From Anaerolineales bacterium UBA2232 (GTDB taxonomy: Bacteria; Chloroflexota; Anaerolineae; UBA2200): a stretch of DNA of 25,661 nt. The notes beneath the pieces are model-generated. The model had not been told where the DNA came from, made no database searches, and was given only the letters and a program-made list of their open reading frames with translations. The position numbers were made by a program, and so were the translations under genes. The DNA is taken from contig DDYO01000226.1 in assembly GCA_002348045.1 (NCBI GenBank), positions 10,896-36,556 of the forward strand, in the 5' to 3' direction. This document shows, in pieces, positions 8,171-15,944 of the stretch (within the stretch, counting starts at the first letter, position 1; each line of letters starts with the position of its first letter).

Positions 8171-9052
8171 TTGAGCAAGCAATATGGAAGTCAGAGCATG
8201 GTCGCGCCCTTGCGCAGGGTGCTGGTCAAGCGCCCGGACGCCGCTTTCGCCGTCCAGGATCCAGATCGGTGGCACTATGCGGGGCGCCCAGACCTTGTCG
8301 TCGCTCAGCAGGAACATGGTGCATTGGTGTCACTACTCACCCAGTCCGGAGCCGAGGTCATCTACCATGATGAGTTCCAGCCTGAACGGGCCGACGCCAT
8401 TTTTGTCCACGATCCTGCCCTGGTTACCGATGAAGGTGCCATCATCCTGAAGATGGGCAAGGCGTTGCGGGAGGGCGAAGAAGAGGCGTTGGCTCAGTGC
8501 TTGGGGGCACTGAGCATTCCGGTGTACTATCGCCTCCACGGCGAGGCCCGCGCCGAAGGTGGGGATCTGCTTTGGGTTGACCATGACACGCTGGCGGTAG
8601 GCCTCGGCTTTCGCACCAACCGGGAAGGGCTGCGCCAGTTGAGCGAGGCCTTGAGCGGACTGGGCGCCCGCGTGCTTCCTGTACCGCTGGTTTACCACCG
8701 AGGTCCGGAGGCGTGCCTGCATCTCATGTCCTTCATCAGCATCGTGGACGAGCGGTTGGCCGTGGTCTACCTCCCGCTGATGCCCGTGCCGTTCTGGGAG
8801 GCACTACTGGAAAAAGGATTTCGCCTGGTAGAGGTACCTGATGAAGAGTTCGACAGCATGGGCTGTAACGTGCTGGCCACCGCCCCGGGACGCTGTGTGA
8901 TGCTGGAAGGAAACCCTATTACCCGTGATCGCCTGACGGCAGCCGGATGCCGGGTAGAGACTTTTCGGGGACGTGAGGTGTCGCTGAAAGCTGAGGGCGG
9001 TCCGACGTGCCTCACGAGACCGATCTGGCGGTCCGGGGCAGAGCCGGCGTAA
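8171..9052 (+). CDS. Dimethylarginine dimethylaminohydrolase-like amidinohydrolase
   Basis: Cytoplasmic enzyme of the arginine deiminase/amidinotransferase superfamily, probably hydrolysing a guanidino group in methylarginine or a related compound. From TTG 8171 it has 293 residues. The preceding GGAG (8160-8163) and the N-terminus YGSQSMVAPLRRVLVKRP, which I recall as the usual family opening, support this start; the frame is open to 8012. Catalytic features are an EGGD motif at about 129-132, His184 in ACLHLMSF and the nucleophile candidate Cys232 in DSMGCNVLATAPG, followed by GNPITRDRL. This matches the Cys/His/acid layout of DDAH. No arginine-pathway gene lies nearby. Substrate cannot be fixed from sequence: DDAH, arginine deiminase or another amidinohydrolase remain possible. 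Confidence 0.85.
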   Translation: MSKQYGSQSMVAPLRRVLVKRPDAAFAVQDPDRWHYAGRPDLVVAQQEHGALVSLLTQSGAEVIYHDEFQPERADAIFVHDPALVTDEGAIILKMGKALREGEEEALAQCLGALSIPVYYRLHGEARAEGGDLLWVDHDTLAVGLGFRTNREGLRQLSEALSGLGARVLPVPLVYHRGPEACLHLMSFISIVDERLAVVYLPLMPVPFWEALLEKGFRLVEVPDEEFDSMGCNVLATAPGRCVMLEGNPITRDRLTAAGCRVETFRGREVSLKAEGGPTCLTRPIWRSGAEPA

Positions 9053-9113
9053 CTCGCTGGTTCTGGATGTGTTTGAGTTCTGTGAACCTGAAGATGGAGG
9101 AGTTCTCGACAAG

Positions 9114-9719
9114 ATGGAGATTGTGTACTATTTTGCTTCCACGCTGATCGGCTATCTGGTGGGCTCTTTTCCCACAGGCTACCTGTTGGCTCGGATCAAG
9201 GGTGTGGACCCAAGGCAGGCGGGCAGTGGGCGTACAGGGGGAACCAACATCTTGCGCACGGCAGGTAAGGCCCCCGCGCTGCTGACGGTGGTCGGGGACC
9301 TCCTAAAGGGAGCCCTCGCCGTCTGGATTGCCCGGTCCTTGGTGGGTACGGATGCCGCGGCTGTTCTGGCCGGCCTGGCGGCGGTGCTGGGTCACAATCG
9401 GTCCATCTTCCTTGGCTTCCGCGGCGGGGCTGGCTCCATGACGAACGTCGGAGTTGTGCTGGCCCTCGCTCCCCAGGTGGTGCCCTTTGTAGCTGTAGTG
9501 GCGATCGCTGTGGCGCTAATCTGGCGCACGGCATCTCTGGCTTCCATCGCGGCGGTGGTAGCGACCCTGGTGGGGATAGTCGCCTCCGTACTGCTGTCCT
9601 GGTCGCCGGTGGTGTATCTGGTCTATGGTTTCGTGGTCTGCGTCATGATCCTGTTTGAGCTTAGGCCGAACATTCAGCGGCTGCGTTCCGGATCCGATCG
9701 CCCTGTAGCCACCTACTAG
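9114..9719 (+). CDS. plsY: PlsY-like glycerol-3-phosphate acyltransferase
   Basis: Integral membrane enzyme of the PlsY family, which transfers an acyl group from acyl-phosphate to glycerol-3-phosphate in phospholipid synthesis. It has 201 residues from ATG 9114, with GGAGGA 12 bases upstream; an in-frame GTG at 9069 is less likely. The fold pattern is clear: GSFPTGYLLAR in helix 1, then a Gly-rich loop, GDLLKGALAVWIARSL, GHNRSIFLGFRGGAGS and a C-terminal LRPNIQRLRSG. The key loops differ from canonical PlsY: SGRTGGTN replaces SGNIGATN, and RGGAGSMT replaces KGGKGVAT, losing a Lys. It may therefore be a specialised paralog. Its TAG overlaps the convergent glnQ TAG. Confidence 0.85.
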   Translation: MEIVYYFASTLIGYLVGSFPTGYLLARIKGVDPRQAGSGRTGGTNILRTAGKAPALLTVVGDLLKGALAVWIARSLVGTDAAAVLAGLAAVLGHNRSIFLGFRGGAGSMTNVGVVLALAPQVVPFVAVVAIAVALIWRTASLASIAAVVATLVGIVASVLLSWSPVVYLVYGFVVCVMILFELRPNIQRLRSGSDRPVATY

Positions 9720-10453
9720 TGGAGGATATTCGCTAGGAACTGCCGGGTGCGCTCCTCTTTACATTCGGTGAGGGCACAGGTAGGCGACAACTCCTCGACA
9801 ATGCGACCATCGCACATAAAGATGACTCGCGTGGCAGCGGCTTTCACAAAGCCCATTTCGTGAGAAACCACTACCATGGTCATGCCCTCCTTGGCCAAGT
9901 CCATCATGACGTCAAGGACCTCTTTGATCATCTCGGGATCCAGGGCGGAAGTGGGCTCGTCGAATAGCATGATCCGTGGCTGCATGGCCAAGGCACGAGC
10001 GATGGCCACGCGTTGCTGCTGGCCGCCGGATAGTTGTGAGGGATAGGCGTCCGCCTTTTCGGGAATTCCGACCTTTGCCAGGAGGTCACGGGCAACCCTC
10101 TCCGCTTCGCGGTGATCCTTTTTCCGCACCACCTTCTGCGCTAGCATGATGTTCTCCAGGGCCGTCAGGTGGGGGAACAGGTTAAAGAGCTGAAAGACCA
10201 TGCCTACCTCGGCACGCACCTTATCAATGTTCTCCGCACCGGCCAGGGGAATACCGTCTACCACGATGCGGCCGCTATCTGTAGCCTCCAGGCGGTTGAT
10301 GCAACGCAGCAGGGTGGATTTACCTGCTCCACTGGGTCCGATAATGACCACTACCTCCTTACGCTTCACCGTTAGGCTGACATCATTGATGGCCAAGAAG
10401 TGACCAAAGCGTTTGGAAACGTGCTCAATCTCAATGATGTTATCGGCCAACAC
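9716..10453 (-). CDS. glnQ: Polar amino-acid-type ABC transporter ATPase (GlnQ-like)
   Basis: Cytoplasmic ATPase of a polar amino-acid importer, 245 residues, complete. Walker [10 protein letters not shown] is at about 39-47, the Q-loop in [16 protein letters not shown] near 87-102, signature LSGGQQQR at 141-148, Walker [13 protein letters not shown] at 161-172 and the H-loop His198 in [25 protein letters not shown] and [13 protein letters not shown] are typical of the GlnQ/HisP/ArtP group rather than OppD/DppF. The GTG start has AAAGGA about seven bases upstream and overlaps the permease gene by 14 bases. It is the only ATPase gene of this five-gene operon, which also carries two peptide-type permeases. 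Confidence 0.93.
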   Translation of the reverse strand: MLADNIIEIEHVSKRFGHFLAINDVSLTVKRKEVVVIIGPSGAGKSTLLRCINRLEATDSGRIVVDGIPLAGAENIDKVRAEVGMVFQLFNLFPHLTALENIMLAQKVVRKKDHREAERVARDLLAKVGIPEKADAYPSQLSGGQQQRVAIARALAMQPRIMLFDEPTSALDPEMIKEVLDVMMDLAKEGMTMVVVSHEMGFVKAAATRVIFMCDGRIVEELSPTCALTECKEERTRQFLANILH

Positions 10454-11291
10454 TGGCTTTCCTTTCTATGTAGGCGGCGACTCGGGAAAAGAACAGCGTG
10501 AGAACCAGGTACAGAAGCGCGACCATCATCCATGTTTCCAGCGCCAGAAACGTGGAGGCCATGAACTCCCGACCCCGTCGAGTCATGTCGGCTACGGCGA
10601 CTACTGACACCAGCGAAGAATCCTTCAGCAGCGCTACGAACTCATTCCCCACCGGAGGCAGGATCATCCGGAATGCCTGGGGTAGGATCACGTAACGCAT
10701 GGACTGAACATAGTTCATCCCCAGCGAGCGCGCTGCCTCCATCTGTCCCTTGGGAATGGACTCAATGCCGGCCCGAAAGATCTCGGACATATAGGCCCCG
10801 TAGCAGATAGTCAAGCCGAACACGGCAGCCACAAATGGGTTTAGCCTTACGGTGGTAAGAGCTAGAGCGAGCGACGGCAAGATGCCCTGTATTCGGAGCC
10901 CAATATCTCGGAGCACGATCGGCGAGGCATAGTAGATGAATAGGAGCTGCACCAGCAAGGGGATGCCGCGAACGATCTCAACGTAGAGCAGGGAAACGCC
11001 CGCGATGATGGGATTCTTGGAAACCCGGCCCAGCCCACCAACAAGGCCCGCCAGCATGATCAGAACAAACGATACGACCGTCACTCCCATGGTCACCACA
11101 ATCCCATCGTTCATGAAGCGAACAATGCGCCAGTAAGGATCGGGTGAGCGAACGATCAACAGGACTACCAACACAACGACCGCGCCGAAGATGATCCAGG
11201 CGCGATCGATATCCGCTCCGAATGGCCGGCTGGGAGGGTCACCGACTGGTATCAGCGCAGGAGGGTCACAAACTGGGGGAACAGTGGTCAT
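10440..11291 (-). CDS. glnP: Polar amino-acid-type ABC transporter permease (GlnP-like)
   Basis: Inner-membrane permease of the HisM/GlnP family, 283 residues from ATG 11291. The EAA loop that contacts the ATPase is clear (GQMEAARSLGMNYVQSMRYV), followed by LPQAFRMILPPVGNEFVALLKDSSL, a stretch typical of this family. An N-terminal extension of about 60 residues, including a Pro-rich cytoplasmic start and an extra hydrophobic segment (WIIFGAVVVLVVLLIV), precedes the core. The gene lies 22 bases after dppC and overlaps glnQ, so both are probably co-transcribed with the peptide-type genes upstream. Confidence 0.92.
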   Translation of the reverse strand: MTTVPPVCDPPALIPVGDPPSRPFGADIDRAWIIFGAVVVLVVLLIVRSPDPYWRIVRFMNDGIVVTMGVTVVSFVLIMLAGLVGGLGRVSKNPIIAGVSLLYVEIVRGIPLLVQLLFIYYASPIVLRDIGLRIQGILPSLALALTTVRLNPFVAAVFGLTICYGAYMSEIFRAGIESIPKGQMEAARSLGMNYVQSMRYVILPQAFRMILPPVGNEFVALLKDSSLVSVVAVADMTRRGREFMASTFLALETWMMVALLYLVLTLFFSRVAAYIERKASVGR

Positions 11292-11313
11292 TTACGGATT
11301 TCCCTTTCAGATG

Positions 11314-12207
11314 TCACATGCGAAGGCGCGGGTCGAGCGCATCGCGGAGACCATCTCCTAGCAGATTAAATCCCAGGACGCTCAGCATAATGGCAATACC
11401 AGGGAACAGGACGATGTGGGGCGCCGTGAATACCGATCCGCGGCCTTCACCTAGCATTGAACCCCACTCTGCAGTAGGAGGCTGCGCGCCGAGGCCAAGA
11501 AAGCTCAGGCCAGCAGCGTCGAGAATGGCTGTGGCGATGCCCAGCGTGCCGGCTACCAGCACGGGAGTCACGCAGTTCGGCAGTATCTCCCGCCACAGGG
11601 TTCGGAGCCGAGGCACGCCGACAGCGCGGGCTGCCATCACATAGTCCTGCTCTCTGGCCGCCAAGACGCTGGCACGCATAATGCGCGCATACACGGGTAT
11701 GGAGACAAATGCGATGGCGTACAGCATGTTCATCAGGCCGGGCCCCAAAATGGATACCACGGCGATGGCCAGCAGCAGTCCGGGGAACGCCAGTAGGATG
11801 TCCATTGCCCGCATGATCAGCTCATCGGCCCAGCCACCCAGGAATCCCGCCACAGCGCCTAATACGGAGCCGACGACGATGGCCAGGGTAACAGATAGGA
11901 CGCCGATCTGTAGGGATACGCGCGCCCCATAGATGACTCTGCTGAGGAGGTCTCTTCCCAACTCGTCCAATCCCAGCCAATGCTGGGCAGAGGGTGGCTG
12001 ACGACGGAGCAGGATAGCCTGGTCGGTGGGATCGTAGGGTGCCAACCAGGGGGCGAGCACGGCTGCCAGCGCCATTACGGCAATGGTGGCCAAGCCCACC
12101 AGGGCGAGCTTGTTGCGCAAGAGCCTATTCCAGGCATCTCGATACAGGCCTGTAGGTGCTCTTGCGAGCCTTCGATCATCAGCTGTTGTAGTAGGGCTAT
12201 CGCTCAT
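11314..12207 (-). CDS. dppC: Peptide/nickel-type ABC transporter permease (DppC-like)
   Basis: Inner-membrane permease of the OppC/DppC family, 297 residues from ATG 12207. After a cytoplasmic N-terminus containing YRDAWNRLLRNKLALVGL it has the family hallmark LAPYDPTDQ, followed by HWLGLDELGRDLLSRVIYGA. The EAA loop is YVMAARAVGVPRLRTLWREI, and the C-terminal LSFLGLGAQPPTAEWGSML is canonical. The gene starts three bases after the dppB stop. No DppD or DppF ATPase gene is present; the next genes are GlnP/GlnQ-type. Confidence 0.95.
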   Translation of the reverse strand: MSDSPTTTADDRRLARAPTGLYRDAWNRLLRNKLALVGLATIAVMALAAVLAPWLAPYDPTDQAILLRRQPPSAQHWLGLDELGRDLLSRVIYGARVSLQIGVLSVTLAIVVGSVLGAVAGFLGGWADELIMRAMDILLAFPGLLLAIAVVSILGPGLMNMLYAIAFVSIPVYARIMRASVLAAREQDYVMAARAVGVPRLRTLWREILPNCVTPVLVAGTLGIATAILDAAGLSFLGLGAQPPTAEWGSMLGEGRGSVFTAPHIVLFPGIAIMLSVLGFNLLGDGLRDALDPRLRM

Positions 12208-12210
12208 GTC

Positions 12211-13284
12211 TTATTGGTAGCGGATCCGCGGGTCGAGGAAGGCATAGGAAATGTCGACGATCAGGTTCAGAAGAACGAAAATGAGGGCAATGACCAACAC
12301 GGCCCCCTGCACCGTCGGATAGTCTCGGGCGAGAATACGCTCAATGACCAGGCGGCCCATGCCAGGCCATGAAAAGATAGTTTCTGTGAGGATGGCGCCG
12401 GCAAGCAATCCACCGAACTGCAGTCCGATCACGGTGATCAGCGGGAGCAGGGCGTTTCTCATGGCATGGCGTATTAGAACAATGCGTTCCTGAAGGCCCT
12501 TGGCCCGCGCCGTGCGGACATAGTCCTCGCCCAAGACCTCCAGCAACGTGGAACGGGTGATGCGGGCAATAATGGACATCGGAATCGTACCCAGAGCAAT
12601 GGCGGGCAAGATCAAGTGCTTGATCGAATCAATGAGGGCTTCGGGATTCGCCGTGACAAAGCTGTTCAAGACGTAGAAATTGGATAGAAAGCTGAGCAAG
12701 GCCGAGGCGGCATTTCCGGCGGGACCACTTGAATTGAAACCATACGTGGCAGCGATGGTCTTCATCTCGACGCCAACCGAGAGTCTCGCAGACGGGGGTA
12801 GCCAGCCGAGTTTGAACCCAAAGACGTAACTTAGTAGCAGTCCCAGCCAGAAAACTGGCATTGACACTCCGACTAACGCCCCAATCATCGTGAGCAGGTC
12901 AAAGCGCGAGTTATGCCGATAGGCCGCGATGGTACCGGCAGAGATGCCCACCGCGCAGGCGATCAGCATTGCCCCCAGGCTCAGCTCGATGGTCGCCGGT
13001 AGGCGCTGAGCGATCTCCACGGTGACCCACTCATTGCGAGAGATGGAGCGCCCCCAGTCGCCACGGACGAGGCGCTGGAGGTAGCGCGCATACTGCACAG
13101 GAATGGAATCATCAAGGCCCATGGACTCTCGACAGCGGGCCAGCGCTTCCTCGGTAGCGCGCTCTCCCAGCATGACGCGGCACGGATCGCCGGGGATCAG
13201 GCGCAACATGGAGAACGTCACGATCGAGATGCCCAGCAACACCGGCAATAGGAGCAGCAAGCGCTGGGTGATGTAGCGGACCAC
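12211..13284 (-). CDS. dppB: Peptide/nickel-type ABC transporter permease (DppB-like)
   Basis: Inner-membrane permease of the OppB/DppB family. GTG 13284 (357 residues, VRYITQRLLLLLPVLLGIS) is preferred over the in-frame ATG 13305 because GGAGG sits just upstream of the GTG and ATG 13305 is buried in a 17-bp hairpin. Family marks: IVTFSMLRLIPGDPC near the N-terminus, GDWGRSISRNEWV, the EAA loop YVRTARAKGLQERIVLIRHA and the C-terminal ILARDYPTVQGAVLVIALIF. An insertion of about 45 residues between membrane segments (around residues 178-220) is longer than in E. coli DppB. It is the first permease gene after the fused binding protein. Confidence 0.94.
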   Translation of the reverse strand: MVRYITQRLLLLLPVLLGISIVTFSMLRLIPGDPCRVMLGERATEEALARCRESMGLDDSIPVQYARYLQRLVRGDWGRSISRNEWVTVEIAQRLPATIELSLGAMLIACAVGISAGTIAAYRHNSRFDLLTMIGALVGVSMPVFWLGLLLSYVFGFKLGWLPPSARLSVGVEMKTIAATYGFNSSGPAGNAASALLSFLSNFYVLNSFVTANPEALIDSIKHLILPAIALGTIPMSIIARITRSTLLEVLGEDYVRTARAKGLQERIVLIRHAMRNALLPLITVIGLQFGGLLAGAILTETIFSWPGMGRLVIERILARDYPTVQGAVLVIALIFVLLNLIVDISYAFLDPRIRYQ

Positions 13285-13303
13285 GCGATGGCCTCCGTAA
13301 GAC

Positions 13304-13341
13304 ATCTACCGTGCAGGGGCTATGGCCCCTGCACGGTAGAT
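13304..13341 (-). promoter_or_regulatory. 17-bp perfect stem-loop between the binding-protein gene and dppB, with a nearby -10
   Basis: ATCTACCGTGCAGGGGC (13304-13320) and GCCCCTGCACGGTAGAT (13325-13341) are perfect inverted repeats around a 4-base loop. There is no U-tract, so this is more likely an mRNA-stabilising or processing element that lets the binding protein be made in excess than a terminator. A perfect TATAAT on the minus strand (13355-13350) would place a start near 13343, so a transcript from it would begin almost exactly at the stem. No convincing -35 accompanies it. Confidence 0.7.
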
Positions 13342-13365
13342 AGTCAGTCATTATACCCCTTCGGC

Positions 13366-15726
13366 TTATTCGCCCTTGAAGCCGCCGAAGAAGTAGCCCC
13401 AGTAGAAAAAGTCGCCGGTGTGGCCCTTGTGGTACGGGTTCTCCGTATCCCACCACCGCTCGAGGTTAAAGATGGCTGCATCAGCATTAAAGTCGGTGCC
13501 GTCGTGGAACTTGACCCCCTTGCGCAGGTAGAAGGTCCACTCGGTGAGGTCCGATGAGTTCTCCCACCTTTCGGCAAGGCCTGGCACGACGTCCGCAGTG
13601 CCAGCCTTAAAGTTGACCAGTGGCTCCATGATCTGCAAAGCGACCATGAAGGACTCACCATCGGTCTCATCAGCCACGTCCAGACCAACGGTGTCGCCAC
13701 TACGGGCAAATACCACCGTATCCTTCCCCTGGATGCTGACCGTGTTGAGGAACTCGGTGCTGAGCGGGCTGGGCAGGAAACCCTGAACGGTCTTCTTCAG
13801 CGCGATGGCCGAAGAGTTGTGGACCACTGGAACGGCCGGGATGAGATCGTGGATCAGCTTGTTTGCCTCGTCGTAGATCTTCTGGCGCGCCGCCAGATCA
13901 GCTTCCGATGCTGCCTTGGTGAGGGTGCTGACGATCTCCGGGAACGTAGCGCCAAAGCTCTGATCTGCCCCACTGCCAAAGAAAACGTCCAGGAAGTTGG
14001 TGGCATCGGGATAGTCGGCCATCCAGCCCAGCAGGAAGAGATCACCCTCTCCCGCCGCGACCTTGTCCAGGTACACGCCCCAGTCATAGGTGACGAACTC
14101 GGCGGTGATGCCTACATTCTTCAGATCGGCCTGAATGGCCTGCCCGACCTTGTTGGGATCTGGATAGTAGCCACGGGACACGGGCATGACCCACAACTTG
14201 GTGGTGAAGCCATTGGGATAGCCAGCCTGGGCCAGTAGTTCTTTGGCCTTGACGGGATCATAGGGCCAATCCGCCTGACCCGCGCTGTAGCCAAAGATAC
14301 CCGGCGGGACGAATCCCTTGGCAACAGAAGCCGTCGGTGGGTAGAGGGCCTTGACAATGTCCGCCTTGTTGATAGCCATGGCGATGGCCTGTCGAACTTC
14401 GACCTTGTCAAATGGCGCCTTGTCACGGTTGATGCCCAGGTAGCCGACGTTGAACGGCGGCCGGAAAGCAAGCTGCAGGTTCGGATCCGCCTGGGCAGCC
14501 GCGATGTCGTCCGGAGCCACGTTATCGATGATGTCCACTGCGCCGGCCTGAAGTTCCAACAGGCGAGCGGGGGCTTCCTTGATGACCCGGTACACGGCCT
14601 GTTTGACCTGAGGCTTGGCGCCCCAGTATCCGTCGAACGGTACCAGGGTGACGGTGGAGTCAGGCACCCATTCTTGCAGCTTGAAGGGTCCCGTGCCAGA
14701 GGGGTTCTTGAAAAAGTCACCCCCACCTTCATACTTCTTGATCTGGGTTGGGCTCTGGATGGAAAAGGCACCAAAGGCCAGCTTGTACAGGAAGGCCACG
14801 TCCGGCCGGTTCAAGGTGAGCTTGATGGTATAGTCGTCGACCTTGGTGATGGCCTGGACCAGGCTCTTGGCCTCGGCCTCTTCGGGGGCCACCGCAATCC
14901 ATTTGTTCTCTAGATCAGCGATGACACCCTTATCCGTCAGGCTCTTGAGGGCGGCATTGATGGCTGCCAGCAGTTCAGGCATCCCCTTTTTCACCGCGAT
15001 GCCATAGTACTCCTCGGTGAATGGCATGCCGACGCTCTTGATCCTGCCAGAGTACTTGGCGACATAGGCAGCGACCAGGGGATTGTCAGCTACGACGGCA
15101 TCAACCTGACCATTGATCAGGTCCAGGAATGCTTGGGAGATCTCGTCATAGTTCTTGAGCGTGGCGCCGCTGATGGCATCCACTTCCATGGCTCCGGTGG
15201 TACCGAGCTGGGCGCCGACGGTCTTGCCAACCAGGTCCGCAGGCTTGCTGATGACCTCATTGTTGATGGCAACCGCGATGAGTTGTCCGGCGTTGTAGTA
15301 AGGATCGGAGAAATCAAACTGCTTCCGGCGCTCCTCAGTGATGGTCATGGCCGAGGCAGCCATGTCATACTGGCCCGTCGCCAAGCCTGCCAAGAGGGTG
15401 TCCCAGGGGGCGTTGACAAACGTGACTTCGAAGCCAGCCTCGGCGGCAACGGCGTTGACCAAGTCAATGTCAAACCCCACAAACTCCTTGGTCGCCTCGT
15501 CCACCGACTCAAAAGGCGGCCAAGTTGCGTCCACGGCTGAGGTAACCTTCATGACGGGTTTGGGCGTCGGGGGTACCGCGGTTGGTGGTACTGCCGTGGG
15601 TGGCACTGCGGTGGGCGGCGCCGGGGTGGGCGGTACAGGCGTTGGGGTCGCAGCTGGGGCGCACCCTGCCAATACCAGACTGAAGACCATAAAGAGACTA
15701 ATGAGACTCAACCACTTACCTTTCAC
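13366..15726 (-). CDS. Fused binding lipoprotein: SBP_bac_3 domain plus circularly permuted SBP_bac_5 domain
   Basis: 786-residue surface lipoprotein with GTG start and AAGGAGG about seven bases upstream. Signal peptide 1-21 ends in lipobox LAGC (Cys22); a Pro/Thr linker spans 23-57. Residues 58-278 are a full polar amino-acid-binding domain (VGFDIDLVNAVAAEAG, WDTLLAGLATGQYDMAASAM). Residues 288-666 match DppA from its KVDDNTV region to its C-terminus (KVDDYTIKLTL, NPSGTGPFKLQEW, LNTVSIQ). Residues 667-786 then match the DppA N-terminus (DTVVFARSGD, DVVPGLAERWE, LRKGVKFHDGT, NPYHK). The peptide-binding domain is thus circularly permuted, and the protein ends exactly where the permuted piece should rejoin. 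The frame is continuous. It heads the operon with DppB-, DppC-, GlnP- and GlnQ-like genes. Whether both sites bind ligand is unknown. Confidence 0.9.
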   Translation of the reverse strand: MKGKWLSLISLFMVFSLVLAGCAPAATPTPVPPTPAPPTAVPPTAVPPTAVPPTPKPVMKVTSAVDATWPPFESVDEATKEFVGFDIDLVNAVAAEAGFEVTFVNAPWDTLLAGLATGQYDMAASAMTITEERRKQFDFSDPYYNAGQLIAVAINNEVISKPADLVGKTVGAQLGTTGAMEVDAISGATLKNYDEISQAFLDLINGQVDAVVADNPLVAAYVAKYSGRIKSVGMPFTEEYYGIAVKKGMPELLAAINAALKSLTDKGVIADLENKWIAVAPEEAEAKSLVQAITKVDDYTIKLTLNRPDVAFLYKLAFGAFSIQSPTQIKKYEGGGDFFKNPSGTGPFKLQEWVPDSTVTLVPFDGYWGAKPQVKQAVYRVIKEAPARLLELQAGAVDIIDNVAPDDIAAAQADPNLQLAFRPPFNVGYLGINRDKAPFDKVEVRQAIAMAINKADIVKALYPPTASVAKGFVPPGIFGYSAGQADWPYDPVKAKELLAQAGYPNGFTTKLWVMPVSRGYYPDPNKVGQAIQADLKNVGITAEFVTYDWGVYLDKVAAGEGDLFLLGWMADYPDATNFLDVFFGSGADQSFGATFPEIVSTLTKAASEADLAARQKIYDEANKLIHDLIPAVPVVHNSSAIALKKTVQGFLPSPLSTEFLNTVSIQGKDTVVFARSGDTVGLDVADETDGESFMVALQIMEPLVNFKAGTADVVPGLAERWENSSDLTEWTFYLRKGVKFHDGTDFNADAAIFNLERWWDTENPYHKGHTGDFFYWGYFFGGFKGE
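15571..15645 (-). repeat. Five 15-bp tandem units encoding the Pro/Thr linker
   Basis: Consecutive 15-bp units (for example 15586-15600 and 15601-15615) encode PPTAV/PPTPA-type pentapeptides of the linker behind the lipobox. It is a coding minisatellite likely to vary in copy number. It is not CRISPR-like, because there are no spacers. Confidence 0.8.
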
Positions 15727-15944
15727 TTCTTTCCTCCTTCAGTTGCACTGTAAACAAGTTTTGGCCAAGACGGGGACCCGCCCCTCCTGACGTCCATCAC
15801 ACGGAAACCATGTGATGAGTTCGCGTAGGTCAGATCACCCCCTATCCAACTGATGCTCCGCAGTGGGAGTCCGCTCCTCCCATCGTTAAAGCCAAGTACC
15901 CTGGGACTGGGGACCAAGGCCTCGCATTTCACGTCAGGGCCTCA
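15727..15944 (-). other. Structured leader of the fused binding-protein operon
   Basis: Gene-free stretch between the RNA candidate and the binding-protein gene. I see no convincing promoter here, so the operon may be read from the promoter at 16144-16171. Hairpins on the minus strand include CATCACA (15817-15811) with TGTGATG (15801-15795), whose left arm could alternatively pair with an upstream GTGAT (15838-15834), and GGGAG/CTCCC near 15880-15865. A T-box signature, a lysine or glycine riboswitch core and a terminator U-tract were looked for and not seen. Confidence 0.35.

Noticed and set aside
15571..15645. Tandem repeats that could be taken for a CRISPR or mobile repeat
   Set aside because: The units are contiguous 15-mers in frame with a Pro/Thr linker and have no spacers.
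13366..15726. Possibility that the fused binding-protein gene is two broken genes or a frameshifted pseudogene
   Set aside because: The frame is continuous over 786 codons, both domain parts keep conserved motifs, and start and stop are well placed. An assembly chimera cannot be fully excluded without reads.
15723..15932. 69-aa minus-strand ORF with a faint formylglycine-enzyme-like tail (RSISWIGG and SHGFRV)
   Set aside because: No Shine-Dalgarno site, it overlaps the binding-protein start, and the resemblance is too short; the region is better read as a leader.
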